NCBI GenBank assembly: GCA_023053685.1
Contig: JALIGW010000014.1
Location: forward strand, 18,013,308-18,077,307
DNA length: 64,000 bases
From: Diadophis punctatus similis
Taxonomy: Eukaryota > Chordata > Lepidosauria > Squamata > Dipsadidae
Direction of reading: 5' to 3'
A program made the translations under genes and the position numbers. Positions 45,070-55,682 of this stretch are shown here, one piece after another. Positions within the stretch are counted from its first letter, which is position 1. Every line of letters begins with the position of its first letter. Below the pieces are notes generated by a model. The model was not told where the DNA came from and searched no databases. It was given only the letters and a program-made list of their open reading frames with translations.

Positions 45070-45914
45070 TAGATTATTTCTTCAATGTAGCAACAGTTAC
45101 AAACAGTTTCATTTCCAGCAGCAGACAAGCTTTCAGTTCAGAGTTCAGAGTGGACAGAGAGCATAGTGTGGGCTGAGCCACGCCCAGCCTTAAGCTTAAG
45201 TTTTCAGTTTCGATTCTCTGCACAGACTCAGATGTGTTTAGCTCCCATTGGCTAACTTAGTTGCTATGCCTATTCATTGGCTGACCTTGTTAACATGGCT
45301 CTCCTAGTCATGAATATTTTAACATAGACAGAAAACAATGACTCTGCCATTTGAAAAATGAATCTAGATTATTTCTTCCATGTAGCAACAGTTACAAACA
45401 GTTTCATTTCCAGCAGCAGACAAGCTTTCAGTTCAATAGCACTTTTATAGCAATAGCACTTTTCTTATATACCGCTTCATAGTGCTTTACAGCCCTCTCT
45501 AAGCGGTTTACAGAGTTCAGCATATTGCCCCCAACAATCTGGGTCCTCATTTTACCGACCTTGGAAGGATGGAAGGCTGAGTCAACCTTGAGCCTAGTGA
45601 GATTTGAACAGCTGAACTGTTGAACTAGCAGTCAGCCTGCAATGGCTGCATTTAACCACTGCACCACTTCAGCTCTTGCACCACTTCAGTTCAGAGTTCA
45701 GAGTGGATAGAGAGCAGAGTGGACTGAGCCACGCCCAGCCTTAAGCTAAGTTTTCAGTTTCGATTCTCTGCACAGACTCAGAAGTGGTTAGCTCCCATTG
45801 GCTGACTTAGTTGCTATGCCTATTCATTGGCTGACCTTGTTAACATGGCTCTCCTAGTCATGAATATTTTAACATAGACAGAAAACAATGACTCTGCCAT
45901 TTGAAAGATGAATC
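45070..45914. repeat. 295-bp tandem duplication, second unit split by a SINE
   Basis: Unit 1 is 45070-45364 and unit 2 is 45365-45914. Shared landmarks in order are tagattatttcttc, cagcagcagacaagctttca, gagccacgcccagcctta, tctctgcacagactcaga, gttgctatgcctattcattg and gtcatgaatattttaaca. Repeated cattggct boxes (reverse CCAAT) and flanking context suggest an LTR in reverse, but no TSD was found. Confidence 0.85.
45436..45684 (-). mobile_element. tRNA-derived SINE in unit 2 of the tandem duplication
   Basis: Flanked by the 9-bp TSD ttcagttca (45427-45435, 45685-45693). Unit 1 has the empty site. The head-side motif ttgcaccacttcag is repeated at the right end. Confidence 0.88.
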
Positions 45915-47112
45915 CGGATTTAACTCAACTCCTGTGCAAAAAAAGCATTTCCATGTAAAGTTTCCTCCCAGCTCACTACATCACATGGAAAAGTGAACTC
46001 AAACCCAACATAAAGGCTGCAGAAAATCCTTACTGAGTTGTGTAATTTAGCAGAAAATCATTGTTTAAAGTGTTTTCTCTTTGAAGAAAATCCAGGTTTT
46101 TCTAGTCTGCCACGGCCAATTACAAGATGCTTGTTTATCACAATGCAAGCTGCCTCCCAAAGTTTTATCTGCTGTCTCAGAGGCATCTTCATGCGGCCCA
46201 AAGCCATTCCTGCAAATAAATATTTTGCTACAGACAGGCCTTTTCGTTTTGCCAGTTTCCTTTCCAATTTTCTTCAATTCCCACTTTTTAAAGGCCAGCT
46301 TCCTATTTTATTTTTACAACTATAAGATTTTTTTCTTCTTCTTAAAAGCAGGTAGGGCAGGATCATTGAGACGTACTGGTACCCATCAACTCCATACTAC
46401 CCACTGATGGCTTACAGTCCAATCCTTGCTTCCAAAAACCTCTGAGCACATCAAGATCAACATTAGGGGGTATTAAAAGGACAAGGCATACTTTATATAA
46501 AATATCTGATAAAATAAAGATATTTACTAGGAGGGAGGGAGGGAGGGAGGGAGGAAGGAAGGAAGGAAGAAAGAAAGGAAGGAAATTAACAGAAGAGAAG
46601 AAGCCACCAGCATGGAAGCATTGCCTTAGATGCCCTCTGCAATTTAGCTCAATCATCATCTACAAATTTCCTAGCTCTGACATAGCTGTTCCTCCTCTAT
46701 GGAAGACAAAGCTCTACTTCCAAAGCGTCTCCACCTCCTTTCTTAAAAGAAAAGACAGAGAACAAAGGAACCCCCCCTCCTTCTGTTGCCCCTTTCCATC
46801 TTTTAATGAAGAACATAATTAGCATCTTCTAATTTAGCAATGTTAATATTAGCAGTAAAACCGCTTCTCGGGATTCCAGGCATCTTTATTTAATCATCCA
46901 TATCTTGAACTCTTGCAGAACATTTAAGAACTGTTTAGGATGCTTCTCCAGAAACCAAGGTGGAGGGGAGAATTTGAGAGTTCAGAAGCACCTGACACCC
47001 CACCAAAGAAACCCAGATTCTCTGGGAGTCAGTCTGTATCTCACAGGGGGAAACAAGAACAACCACAGCATCAGAGACAAAAGAGTAGGATCATCATAGG
47101 ATGAGGATCATC
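45915..47112. other. Mostly unassigned DNA with a purine microsatellite
   Basis: No supported gene. A (GGGA)n/(GGAA)n tract is at 46531-46580. The frames at 46038-46407 have no recognisable domain. Confidence 0.45.
46531..46580. repeat. (GGGA)n / (GGAA)n purine tract
   Basis: A run of gagg, then aagg, units grading into aaag. Pure purine on the plus strand. Confidence 0.9.
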
Positions 47113-47120
47113 CTATAGTA

Positions 47121-47544
47121 CAGTGATGGCGAACCTTTTTTTCCTCGGGTGCCAAAATAGTGCGTGTGCGCGCTATTGCACACGCGTGCGTGCCCACACC
47201 CATAATTCAAAGCTCCTCACTTGCCCCACCCTCCTGCACATGCGTGCGTGACCCCCCCACTCCCCCGTTTCCCGACTTCCAGTGGGCCCGGTGGGCCCAT
47301 TTTTCGCCCTCCCCAGGCTCCAGAGGCTTTCTTGGAGCTTGGGGAGGGCAAAAACGCTCCCCCAGCCATCCTGGAGGCCCTCCGGAGGCCGAAATCGCCC
47401 TCCCAGAGCCTCTGCGCGAGCCAAAAATCAGCTGGCGGGCACGCACATGCACACTGGAGCTGAGCTAGGGCAACGGCTCGCGTGCCGGCAGATATGGCTC
47501 CGCGTGCCACCTGTGGCACCCGTGCCATAGGTTCGCCATCACTG
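47121..47544 (+). mobile_element. hAT-type element, GATGGCGAACC family, copy 3
   Basis: Same 424-bp length and layout as copy 1 at 2725. Perfect TSD ctatagta (47113-47120, 47545-47552). No transposase. Copies 1 and 3 look much closer to each other than to the copy at 28777. Confidence 0.92.
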
Positions 47545-47668
47545 CTATAGTAGATTATCATAGGTCAATTCAGAAGAAGTAAAAATCTGGGAATCAGCAA
47601 ACCAAAGGGACAACAAAGAAGAATCTATGGAAAATGTAGAGCAAGTGAACATCAAGGATACAAAGTGA

Positions 47669-47870
47669 GAATAGAATAGAATAGAATAGAATAGAATAGA
47701 ATAGAATAGAATAGAATAGAATAGAATAGAATAGAATAGAATAGAATAGAATAGAATAGAATTATTTATTGGCCAAGTGTGATTGGACACACAAGGAATT
47801 TGTCTTTGGTGCATATGCTCTCAGTGTACATAAAAAGACAAGATAGGGTGTGTACTGAGTAGGGCTCTCC
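47669..47870. mobile_element. Snake microsatellite-tailed repeat with (AATAG)n
   Basis: About 18 AATAG units (47670-47762) are followed by ttattggccaagtgtgattg, gacacacaaggaatttgtc and gcatatgctctcagtgtac. It is the same body as 15448. Confidence 0.8.
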
Positions 47871-47889
47871 TAGCACTGGACCAAGGAGG

Positions 47890-47950
47890 AAGGACTATGT
47901 GAATTCTGGCTGAGGAATTCTGGGAGTTGAAATCTTCAACTGGCAAACAC
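47890..47950. mobile_element. Palindromic MITE core fragment
   Basis: tggctgaggaattctgggag followed by ttgaaatcttcaactggcaa. Too short to bound. Confidence 0.45.
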
Positions 47951-48151
47951 TGATCTACACAGATAAAATATGTTCATGGTCAAAGGTGAAGACTTCAAAT
48001 GTCACACCAGCCCATAGAGGAGATAATATCTGTTAAAATCAGGTTGGACTATTTTTTTCACACCTGGCTTCTGGGTTCTGGGCTAGGGACCAATATCCAA
48101 TAGTGGGAGGCCCAAAACAAAACTAACCCTAAGTTAAATAAATATATATGG

Positions 48152-48357
48152 AGATTCTCAGTCATTCAGGTCATAGTTGTCTCAAAGGTGTTTAGCTGTC
48201 TCAAAGTCAGCTGGACTGTTTTTTGAGGAGGAGGAAGATGATGTTTTGCTTCTCATCCAAGAAGCTTCATCACTTGTGACTGGATGGTGGGAGGATGAAA
48301 GGCTAGGTAGCTACTGTCATCCAGTTGTCTTTTGAAAAAGCACCTTTGAGGTAAGCT
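48152..48357. mobile_element. Family F inverted-repeat element, short copy
   Basis: Left arm ggagattctcagtcattcag, ttgcttctcatccaagaagc. The right terminus cagttgtcttttgaaaaagc is only about 30 bp long, so the copy has lost most of its right arm. Confidence 0.65.
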
Positions 48358-48722
48358 AAATAGGTTAACAGATAACTCCCAGGACCCAGGTGGAATGTAG
48401 CCCAGATTCTCAGGAAGGAGTTAGTGCATTCCAGAGACAACAAAGTTTAGATAGTTTGGTTGAAAGGAAGAAGGTCAAGATGGCTCTAGGAGTTCTCAGA
48501 GTATATCTTTAATGATATAATTTTGACTTAGTTTGGCAAGTTTCCTGCCTGTAAGTGAGGGACAATAAAGGAAACTGCTTAGAAGTAACTCTGCATGGCT
48601 TTCATAGTTTTTGAAGCCTGACACAATCCATTTAATAATTTTCTACTTCTGTCTCATTAGTTTCTGGCCACTTCCAAGGCATGGGATAATGGGGGTGTTT
48701 GATTGCTCACCCCTGCCCCTAA

Positions 48723-49075
48723 TTCAACAAAGATGATTAGGGAACTGGAGGCTAAAACGTATGAAGACTGGTTGCAGGAATTGGATATGTCTAGTCTAGT
48801 GAAAAGAAGGACTAAGGGTGACATGACAACAGTATTCCAATATTTGAGGGGCTGCCACAAAGAAGAGGGGGTCAACTTATTTTCAAAAGCACCAGAAGAC
48901 AAGACAAGAAGCAATGGATGGAAACTAATAAAGGAGAGAAGAACCTAAAACTAAGGAGAAATTTCCTAACAGTTAGAAGCGTGGAATAGATTGCCTCAAA
49001 ATGTTCTTGGTGCTCATCACTAAAGGCTTTCAGAAAGAGACTGGACAACCATTTGTCTGAAATGATATAGGTTGA
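48723..49075 (+). mobile_element. CR1 3' fragment
   Basis: Begins caacaaagatgattagggaa and reads TKMIRELEAKTYEDWLQELD then SSLVKRRTKGDMTTVFQYLR, followed by a decayed end at atttgtctgaaatgatatag. Confidence 0.85.
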
Positions 49076-49092
49076 GAAACATGACCCTAAGG

Positions 49093-49227
49093 CAGTGTTT
49101 CTCAACCTTGGCAGTTTGAAGATGTGTGGACTTCAACTCCCAGAATTCCACAGCCAGCAACGCTGGCTGTGGAATTCTGGGAGTTGAAGTCCACACATCT
49201 TCAAACTGCCAAGGTTGAGAAACACTG
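49093..49227. mobile_element. Palindromic hAT-like MITE, near-perfect, with exact TSD
   Basis: 135 bp. The left arm begins cagtgtttctcaaccttggc and the right arm ends gccaaggttgagaaacactg; the two arms are virtually perfect reverse complements around cagcaacgctgg. TSD ccctaagg is exact (49085-49092, 49228-49235). Confidence 0.93.
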
Positions 49228-49235
49228 CCCTAAGG

Positions 49236-50065
49236 TCTTTCTCATGTCTATGGCTTTCAAAGAGATGAAAGACAGATATCTTTCCTTGTATTTATTGTTG
49301 AAATTATAGTTAGAAAGATCTATATTTATGTGTAGGGGACAAGATATTTCTCACATTGAAAGGTTTATTTGAAGTTTAGTCCTGCGAGGAATCTGTTTAA
49401 TGTTTAAACATGAATGCCTTATTTTCATGTCATCTGTCTGATTCTTACACTTAAAAAATAAATTAATGCCTTTTTGTAAAAGTTAAGAACTTGGCATAAA
49501 TGTTTGAGCCTATTAAATAAGGACTTTCCATGCCGAGCTAAATAGGAATACTACATTTATATTCAGGGTGTGATCTCAGGATGTCTGCTAATCTGAACAA
49601 GATTAAAAAAAATCATCTTGATGGGTTTTAAAACTTGTTTTAATTAAAGTTTCCCCCTTTCATCTCCCAAAGCCCTGCCTTACTTTCTTCGCTCTCTCAC
49701 ATAGTTAACTAGGGAAAGTCTCAATTACATCCCTTCCTTTCTCCCATGTGGGACAGAGAGCCAAACCAAGATTAAAATCTCTGGTTTCTTGTCACTTGAG
49801 ACCTCAGTTCTGCAGAACTCCTGAGAAAAAGCAGGGCCTAATTACAGGGATAGATTTGGAGGAAGATGGAGAAGGCCACTTCCTGGGGGGGGAACCGTCT
49901 GCGGGCTGTCCAGGCAAGCAAATGAGTGGCTGAGTCCATTAGCTTTTCTGCAAGGACAGTTGTCCTGGGAAAACTCTGCAAAGTTATTTGTGAAAGGGAC
50001 TGGCAGGAGTCTTGAAAAGGGTGAGGCTGGATGTCCACGTATCTCTTCTCAAACCACTGCCCCAT
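49236..50065. other. Unassigned DNA
   Basis: Nothing recognised. The frames at 49748-50065 on both strands are short and mutually overlapping. Confidence 0.4.
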
Positions 50066-50075
50066 CCTTTGTGAT

Positions 50076-50194
50076 CAGTAGCAGGTTCTAAAACCCGTTG
50101 CTACCGGTTCGCGTGCGTCCGGGTGGGCGGAGCCTCCCGCCGCCGGCGCTACCGGTTCACAGAACCGGGCTGAACCAGGAGCAACCCACCGCTG
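50076..50194. mobile_element. hAT-type MITE, CAG-GGTGGGTT family, short copy
   Basis: 119 bp from cagtagcaggttctaaaacc to gcaacccaccgctg with exact TSD tttgtgat (50068-50075, 50195-50202). Its centre is gtgggcggagcctcccgcc, and the NRF-1-like palindrome of the 17915 copy has been lost. Confidence 0.88.
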
Positions 50195-50458
50195 TTTGTG
50201 ATGTGCTTGAAGGTACAGGTAGTCCTCAACTTACAACAGTTCGTTTAGTGACTGTTCGAAGTTACAACAGCACTGAAAAAAGTGACTTATGACCATTTTT
50301 CACAACCTTTGTAGCATCTCCATGATCACGTGATCAAAATTCAGATGCTTGGCAATTGGTTCCTACTTATGACCACTGCTGTGTCCCAAGGTCACGTGAT
50401 CCCTTTTTGCAGCCTTTTGACAAAAGCAAAATCAATGGGGATTTCACTTAACAACCTA

Positions 50459-51447
50459 CCGTATTTTTCGGAGTATAAGACGCACTGGAGTATAAGACAC
50501 ACCTTAGTTTTGGGGGAGGAAAACAAGGAAAAAAGGCCTCTGCCTCCCAGCAATTTGCCAAACAGCAAACAGTACAGATGATATACACTGTTTGCTGTGT
50601 ATTTCTGTGCATGTGTGCCTGACCCATAGAAATAGCAAAGAATTGGAGAAATGTACATTTATGGCAGTATATTAATCCCAGAAAGTTTTCTTAAATGTAA
50701 TCACACTAACTCCTCCCAATTATTTAAATAGATCTACTCCAAACATGACTAAGTCAGGGTTTCTCAGCTGCCTTCTTTTAATACTAATACTTAATACTAA
50801 TACTTAATACTAAAACAGGACATTTCAGATTATACTTTTACAGATCTTTAAAATTGATGTGGCTTTCTGGAAGTATTCTCTGCTATTTAAAAGAAGATAC
50901 AATAGCACTGGGCCTCTTCAGAGCAAGCATTTATTTTAAAAAGCTTCTTCATTTTGTTAAGTTGTCCAGAACAATAATAAAGCAGTCTTTAAAAAATAAG
51001 TGTAATAATTTGAACACTCTACAAACATTTAACAAAATAACATATTAACAGAATCTGCCTCTACCTAGAACTCACAACCTCCTGATTGTGAGGCAAGAGC
51101 TCTAGCTCTGAGCCATAGCAGCTATAGCTTGCCTCTTTTCAATTTTAGCAGTCTAATATTGCCAGCAGTTTATCTCCCAGCAATTTGTCACATTACAGCC
51201 ACCATAGTTAGTTTCATTTTACCACGTGGCTTGCAAGCCTGTCAGCTGTAGATCGGGAGGCAGTTTATCTCTTCTTGTGCTCTTCTTGTGCTTTGCCCTG
51301 TTTGCTGCAAAGAGGTAAATTGCTGGCAGGCAGAGGCCAAAGGGTGGGGGTGGCTGGGTGGGGCTGCATTCGGTGTATAAGACGCACCCAGGTTTTCACC
51401 CTCTTTTTGAGGGTAAAAAGGTGCGTCTTATACTCCGAAAAATACGG
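50459..51447. mobile_element. 989-bp ccgtattttt MITE inserted in the TA-flanked MITE
   Basis: Ends ccgtatttttcggagtataa and tatactccgaaaaatacgg are flanked by TA (50457-50458, 51448-51449). The subterminal segments are inverted copies (ctctgcctcccagcaatttg versus aaattgctggcaggcagag). It is twice the size of the copy at 11535 and carries different central DNA. Confidence 0.85.
51047..51128 (-). other. tRNA-like segment inside the 989-bp MITE
   Basis: In reverse it shows an A-box-like tggctcagagctagag, then gcctcacaatc in the anticodon-arm position and a B-box-like ggttgtgagttctagg. This is the layout of a tRNA-derived SINE head. It is too degenerate for a functional tRNA. Confidence 0.5.
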
Positions 51448-51724
51448 TAACTTATCAAGTGCAGGGATTCGCTTAATCACTGTGGCAAGAAAATGGGGCA
51501 AAACTCACAACAAATTTCAGACTTAGCAACATATACATTTTGGGCTCAATTGTGGTTGTAAGAAAAGGACTACCTGTACTACAGATTCTTATCCCGTTTT
51601 ATTAAAAAGATCAGGAGAGGTAATGTGTCAAACAGTGCAGGATGAGACCGTAAGATAGCAGAATGTCCAGCTGCCTTCACCACTGTATGTGGTGAAAAGC
51701 AGGTGAAACCTCTGGATTCCTTAA

Positions 51725-51840
51725 TACAGGTAGTCCTCAACTTACAACCATTTGTTTAGTGACTGTTCAAAGTTACAACGGCAGTAAAAAAGGTGACTTA
51801 TGACCATTTCTCTCCTTATGACCATTATTTAAACTGAAAA
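51725..51840 (-). mobile_element. TA-flanked MITE end, reverse
   Basis: caggtagtcctcaacttac, gtttagtgactgttcaaag and ggtgacttatgaccat, then it breaks off. Confidence 0.7.
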
Positions 51841-52672
51841 TACAGAACTGTAAATTTCCTTGTGGTCTGGTTTTTATTGTTTGGCCTGGGGCTTTTGCTA
51901 AGCATCAGTAGGCATGGGGAGGGGGATACTCATATGGTTTCTCCGTATGTCTCAAAATATATGATATTAGGCAACCTTGGTACAGGACAATTTTTCTCTG
52001 TGTGAATTTTGCTTTTGTTTCAAAGGTGGGCTTGGTGTGGTTGTTTCATGCAGAGCATTTGACAAAGGCATGGATTGGGTGCTTGCTCAGAGTAGGCTAG
52101 TGGGTACTGAAAGGAAGATGGACCGAAGATGGACAGTCAAAGGGGACTAAAAGAACAATCTTTAGTTGGCCATAATGCCTGGTTTAATTCCAATTTAGAA
52201 TGAACAATGGAAGGTGGTGAGGGTTTGCAACCAGAGTTTTAATTTTCCTTGACAGATATGAGGAGGGGTGCTTTGTTCTGGACTGAAGAATTTGCTTGAC
52301 ATGGGAAGTGATTCCGTGTTCAATTAATGGCAGAGAAGGTGGTAGACAGAAGCTGGTTTGCAAGACTTGGAGTATTCCAGGCTAATCAACCAGGATGTCA
52401 ATGGGACAAAACCTTTGCAAAAGGTTTTATATTTGTAGAAATCCTTATTTTTTATCCATACAATTCAGCCCGCCGCCCCCAGTAATTCTCAGGTACAAAA
52501 AATGAGGTGCCAGGATAGAGTTTATTTCATACTACCTATACACAGGTAGTATGAAATAAAGTATACGCTGGCAAAAATCTGAACTACTAACGGTCAAGGT
52601 AAATTGGCACCAGATAAGAGTCCGGGGGGGGGGGGGGCTAGATAAGAGATACCAGATAAGAGACAAGGTAAT
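51841..52672. other. Unassigned DNA with a perfect hairpin
   Basis: No gene. A perfect inverted repeat with 17-bp arms (tttatttcatactacct at 52521-52537 and its complement at 52544-52560, 6-bp loop) stands alone without a matching repeat family. A poly-G run lies at 52624-52637. Confidence 0.55.
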
Positions 52673-53185
52673 CAGGGGCGGGTTCCTAATTTTTTTACTA
52701 CCACTCTGTGGGCATGGCTTATTTTGTGGGTGTGGCTTGCCAGCCATGTGACTGGGTGGGCGTGGCTTCTCGGACTGCTGAAGGGAGGGGAACTGAGATA
52801 GGTCCTGCTGCCCATTCCCCCTCCCCTCAGCAGCTCGAGAAGCCTCAAACGTGCGAAAATGCCTGGGATCATCACCGCGCATTTGTGGCTTCTTGGACTG
52901 CTGAAGGCAGGGGAATGGAGATAGCTCCTGCCACCCGTTCTTTCAGCATCTCACGCGCTCCCTCAGCCATCCTCCCCTGCTTGGACTCACTGTGGGGTAG
53001 GAAGGCAGCACATGAGCAGTGCCGGAAGCTCGGCTTCTGGGCATGCGCAGAAGAAAATTAAAAAAAAAATTTTTTTTAATGGCAGCACCCAGGCACCGGC
53101 AACCAACCGCACCGGTACTGTGACGTCACCAGCAGGCCACTACCGGTGCTATAGAGTGGACCGCACTGGTAGGAACCCACCACTG
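52673..53185. mobile_element. hAT-type MITE, CAG-GGTGGGTT family, long copy
   Basis: From caggggcgggttcctaa to gtaggaacccaccactg, 513 bp. The interior has gggcgtggcttctcggac duplicated imperfectly (52758, 52880), the NRF-1-like gggcatgcgcagaag (53038-53052) and ccactaccggtgctatag. The TSD is not evident. Confidence 0.75.
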
Positions 53186-53211
53186 GTAAGAATCAATTCA
53201 GTGTTGGTGAT

Positions 53212-53350
53212 GTCTTTAATCACTGGGAGTGTTCAAGAAGAGATTGGACAACCATTTGACTGAGATGGTATGAGGTCTCCTGCCTTGAGTGGGGGGGGGG
53301 TGGACTAGAAGATCTCCAAGGTCTCTTCCAGCCCTAGGATGCTATGTTCT
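53212..53350 (+). mobile_element. CR1 3' end
   Basis: gttcaagaagagattggac, aaccatttgactgag and ggtggactagaagatctcc, ending near ctatgttctatg. Confidence 0.8.
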
Positions 53351-53354
53351 ATGC

Positions 53355-53445
53355 CAGAGGTCTTCAAACTTGGCAACTTTAAGACTTGTGGACTTCAACT
53401 CCACAAGTCCACAAGTCTTAAAGCTGCCAAGTTTGGGGACTCCTG
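53355..53445. mobile_element. Palindromic MITE, short, exact TSD
   Basis: 91 bp from cagaggtcttcaaacttgg to gtttggggactcctg. The centre of the palindrome is deleted, leaving the outer arms. TSD ttctatgc is exact (53347-53354, 53446-53453). Confidence 0.85.
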
Positions 53446-53474
53446 TTCTATGCTATATTCTATGGGGCTAGTCT

Positions 53475-53556
53475 TAGGTTTCTTATGGGGGTGTAGAATC
53501 TCTAAATTGATGGTGCCCCCTTTGGGGCTCAGCCTGGTTATCTCCTACAGTAATGG
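53475..53556 (-). mobile_element. LTR-B terminal fragment
   Basis: ttggggctcagcctggttat followed by ctcctaca, the reverse of the LTR-B start. Confidence 0.5.
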
Positions 53557-53983
53557 AGGTACACTAAGCATACTGGATCTTAATGTCATTAAAAAAAAAA
53601 GTAAGAGTGGAAAATCATTCTGCTGTAATCTGATGGATCCCTTTCAAAATCCATTGGTGTGATCTTATGAGGAGAGGGGGGCTCTACGGAATGCAAGTTG
53701 AAATTAATATTTAACTTCCTGTTTCTGTGATCCATTCCAACCTCTTTCATTTGTTGATGCTTTCTTGAGGATTTTTCGCACAATGAATGATGGACGGGTA
53801 GACTGGGCTACCCAAGATTTGTGACTGCTGGTGCATTTGTCGTACTCATGGGTGTATCAGCCAATGGCTCTTGGCTACAATCAAATGAAGTATTTTTCCA
53901 ACCAAGGCTTGTTGTGTTCTTCTGCCTTCCTGGGTTGCTTCTGAGAAACATCTGATTAGCCACTGTTGGCATTACAATGGATG

Positions 53984-54525
53984 TTTAATTTGATTTATTG
54001 TTCTTATAAGCTGCCAAATCCCGTAGGACTCAGGGCGGCGTACAACATAGTAAAGAACAATCAGAAAATACAATAAAAACAGTTTAAAAAATTACAAAAG
54101 TTAAAACCAGTCATCCATGGGGGAATTAAGATCTATTTCACCCTGCCTGCAGGAAGAGCCATGTTTTCACGGCTTTGCGGAAGGCCAGCAGGGTGGGGAT
54201 AATCCGGATCTCTGGTGGGAGTTGGTTCCAGAGAGATGGAGCTCCCACAGAGAAGGCTCTCCCCCGTGGTCCCACCAACCGGCATTGCTTGGTTGATGGG
54301 ACCTGGAGGAGACCAACTCTGTAGGACCTAACCAGTTGTAGGGAGGTATGTGGTAGGATGCGATCCCGGAAGTAACCTGGCCCTGAGCCATGTAGGGCTT
54401 TAGAGGTTAAAACCAACACCTTAAATTGCGTCCGGAGACTAATGGGCAGCCAATGCAGCTGGCGGAGAATAGGTGTTACATGGGTGTATCGAGGAACACC
54501 CACCACAGCTCGCGCAGCTGCATTT
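53984..54525 (-). pseudogene. L2 LINE 3' part, reverse; ORF2 C-terminus
   Basis: The minus frame 54506-54138 (122 codons) reads VGVPRYTHVTPILRQLHWLP, FKVLVLTSKALHGSGPGYFR and ends AVKTWLFLQAG with no internal stop. The tail hairpin gctgccaaatcccgtagg is at the left. It is 5'-truncated at gcgcagctgcattt, beside a repeated ttcttattcagcaag. Confidence 0.87.
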
Positions 54526-55300
54526 CTTATTCAGCAAGTTCTTATTCAGCAAGACGTGCCTGAATTTGTCCATGAAGAACAAAAGGCAGCTTTCTTGTGA
54601 CATCTCTGTATTTCAGGAAATTCAAAAAATAAAAAACTCCTGTTTTGTATTATTGTTTCTTGACCCTTGACATGATACAGGATCCTTGGAATAAAATAGA
54701 CAGAAGCATCAGCCGGGACATCTCCTAAGTAGACAGTTTTATATCAGCAGGCTAGTTTTTCTGGTTCTTATTGTTTGCCTTTCACCTTTCGCCTGCTGAC
54801 TTTGTTTTTGTTTTATGTATTTGTTTTACCTACTTCATTTTATTTCTATTGCATGGTTTCTTTTTTCCACAAATGAAGGCAAATTACGTGTCCGAAGATA
54901 ATGATGCAGGATCCAATCTGGGTCGGTCACTGGGACCAGATGTTTAGTCTTCAAAATTTCTGGACTTGTGCTGGAGCCCATCCTCAGGGAACCTCTCTCT
55001 CACCAGAATGTGTCCCAGTGACTGAGCTGGATTGGATCCTGTTTCTTTTTTTAACCACTCTTCCATGTCTGGAAGGTAAATGCCTTTAGTTCCATATTGG
55101 GCAATTTTTACTCTGCTCTCAGTCTATGGGTAACATACTAAAGCTGTACTCCAAGTAGTGGATTAGGCCAGAATAGCATCTGCGTATTGATTTATATTTG
55201 ATTTGATTTGATTTATATTTAAGCACTATTAAATGAAATATAATTAATAATATTAACAGGTTTGTTCTTTCAGTCATTTTTCAATAATTCTCCCCTTCTC
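54526..55300. other. Unassigned DNA with an inverted repeat pair
   Basis: No gene. caggatccaatctgggtcgg (54907 on) and its imperfect complement gactgagctggattggatcc (55020 on) form arms of about 32 bp with about 75 bp between them. Confidence 0.45.
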
Positions 55301-55304
55301 TTTT

Positions 55305-55492
55305 ATTAAAAATTGCAAGCATATTAAAGATTCAGTACTACCTTTCTGAAATCTCTGGAGACCATATCCACACTTTCCAAGATGTTATCTTTGATCGCGT
55401 CTTGGAAAGTTTTGGATATGGTCTTCAGAGAATTTAGAAAGGTGATACTGAATATTTAATATGTGTTTGCAATTTTTAATATTGCAATTAAA
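55305..55492. repeat. Long hairpin-forming inverted repeat, arms about 80 bp
   Basis: The left arm (attaaaaattgcaagcatat, accatatccacactttccaa) and right arm (tcttggaaagttttggatat, tgtttgcaatttttaatatt) pair with about 85-90% identity around a loop near atctttgatcgc. A second, small palindrome (atattgcaattaaattgcaa) adjoins on the right. It is probably a MITE of unknown family. Confidence 0.7.
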
Positions 55493-55682
55493 TTGCAATA
55501 TTAAGGTGGAACATGTCCATTTTAGCCTCTTGGGATCCTGTTCCTCAAGACAGGGAGACCCACAGCAGTGGTGGTTGAAAGCCAATGTCTCAGTGAGATT
55601 TGCTTGGGTTTTCTTGCCTAGAGGGCCTTTAAGCCACAAAATGGTACCTGGGGAAAAAGGTGGAACACTTTTCCATCTAACA

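Larger units (their letters stand above)
50216..51576 (-). mobile_element. TA-flanked MITE, reverse, split by a second MITE
   Basis: The ends caggtagtcctcaacttac and gtaagaaaaggactacctg lie 1.36 kb apart because a 989-bp element sits at 50459-51447. Outside the insert the family order is intact. Confidence 0.85.

Noticed and set aside
51047..51128. Functional tRNA gene
   Set aside because: Boxes are degenerate and no acceptor stem pairs. A SINE-head origin is more likely.
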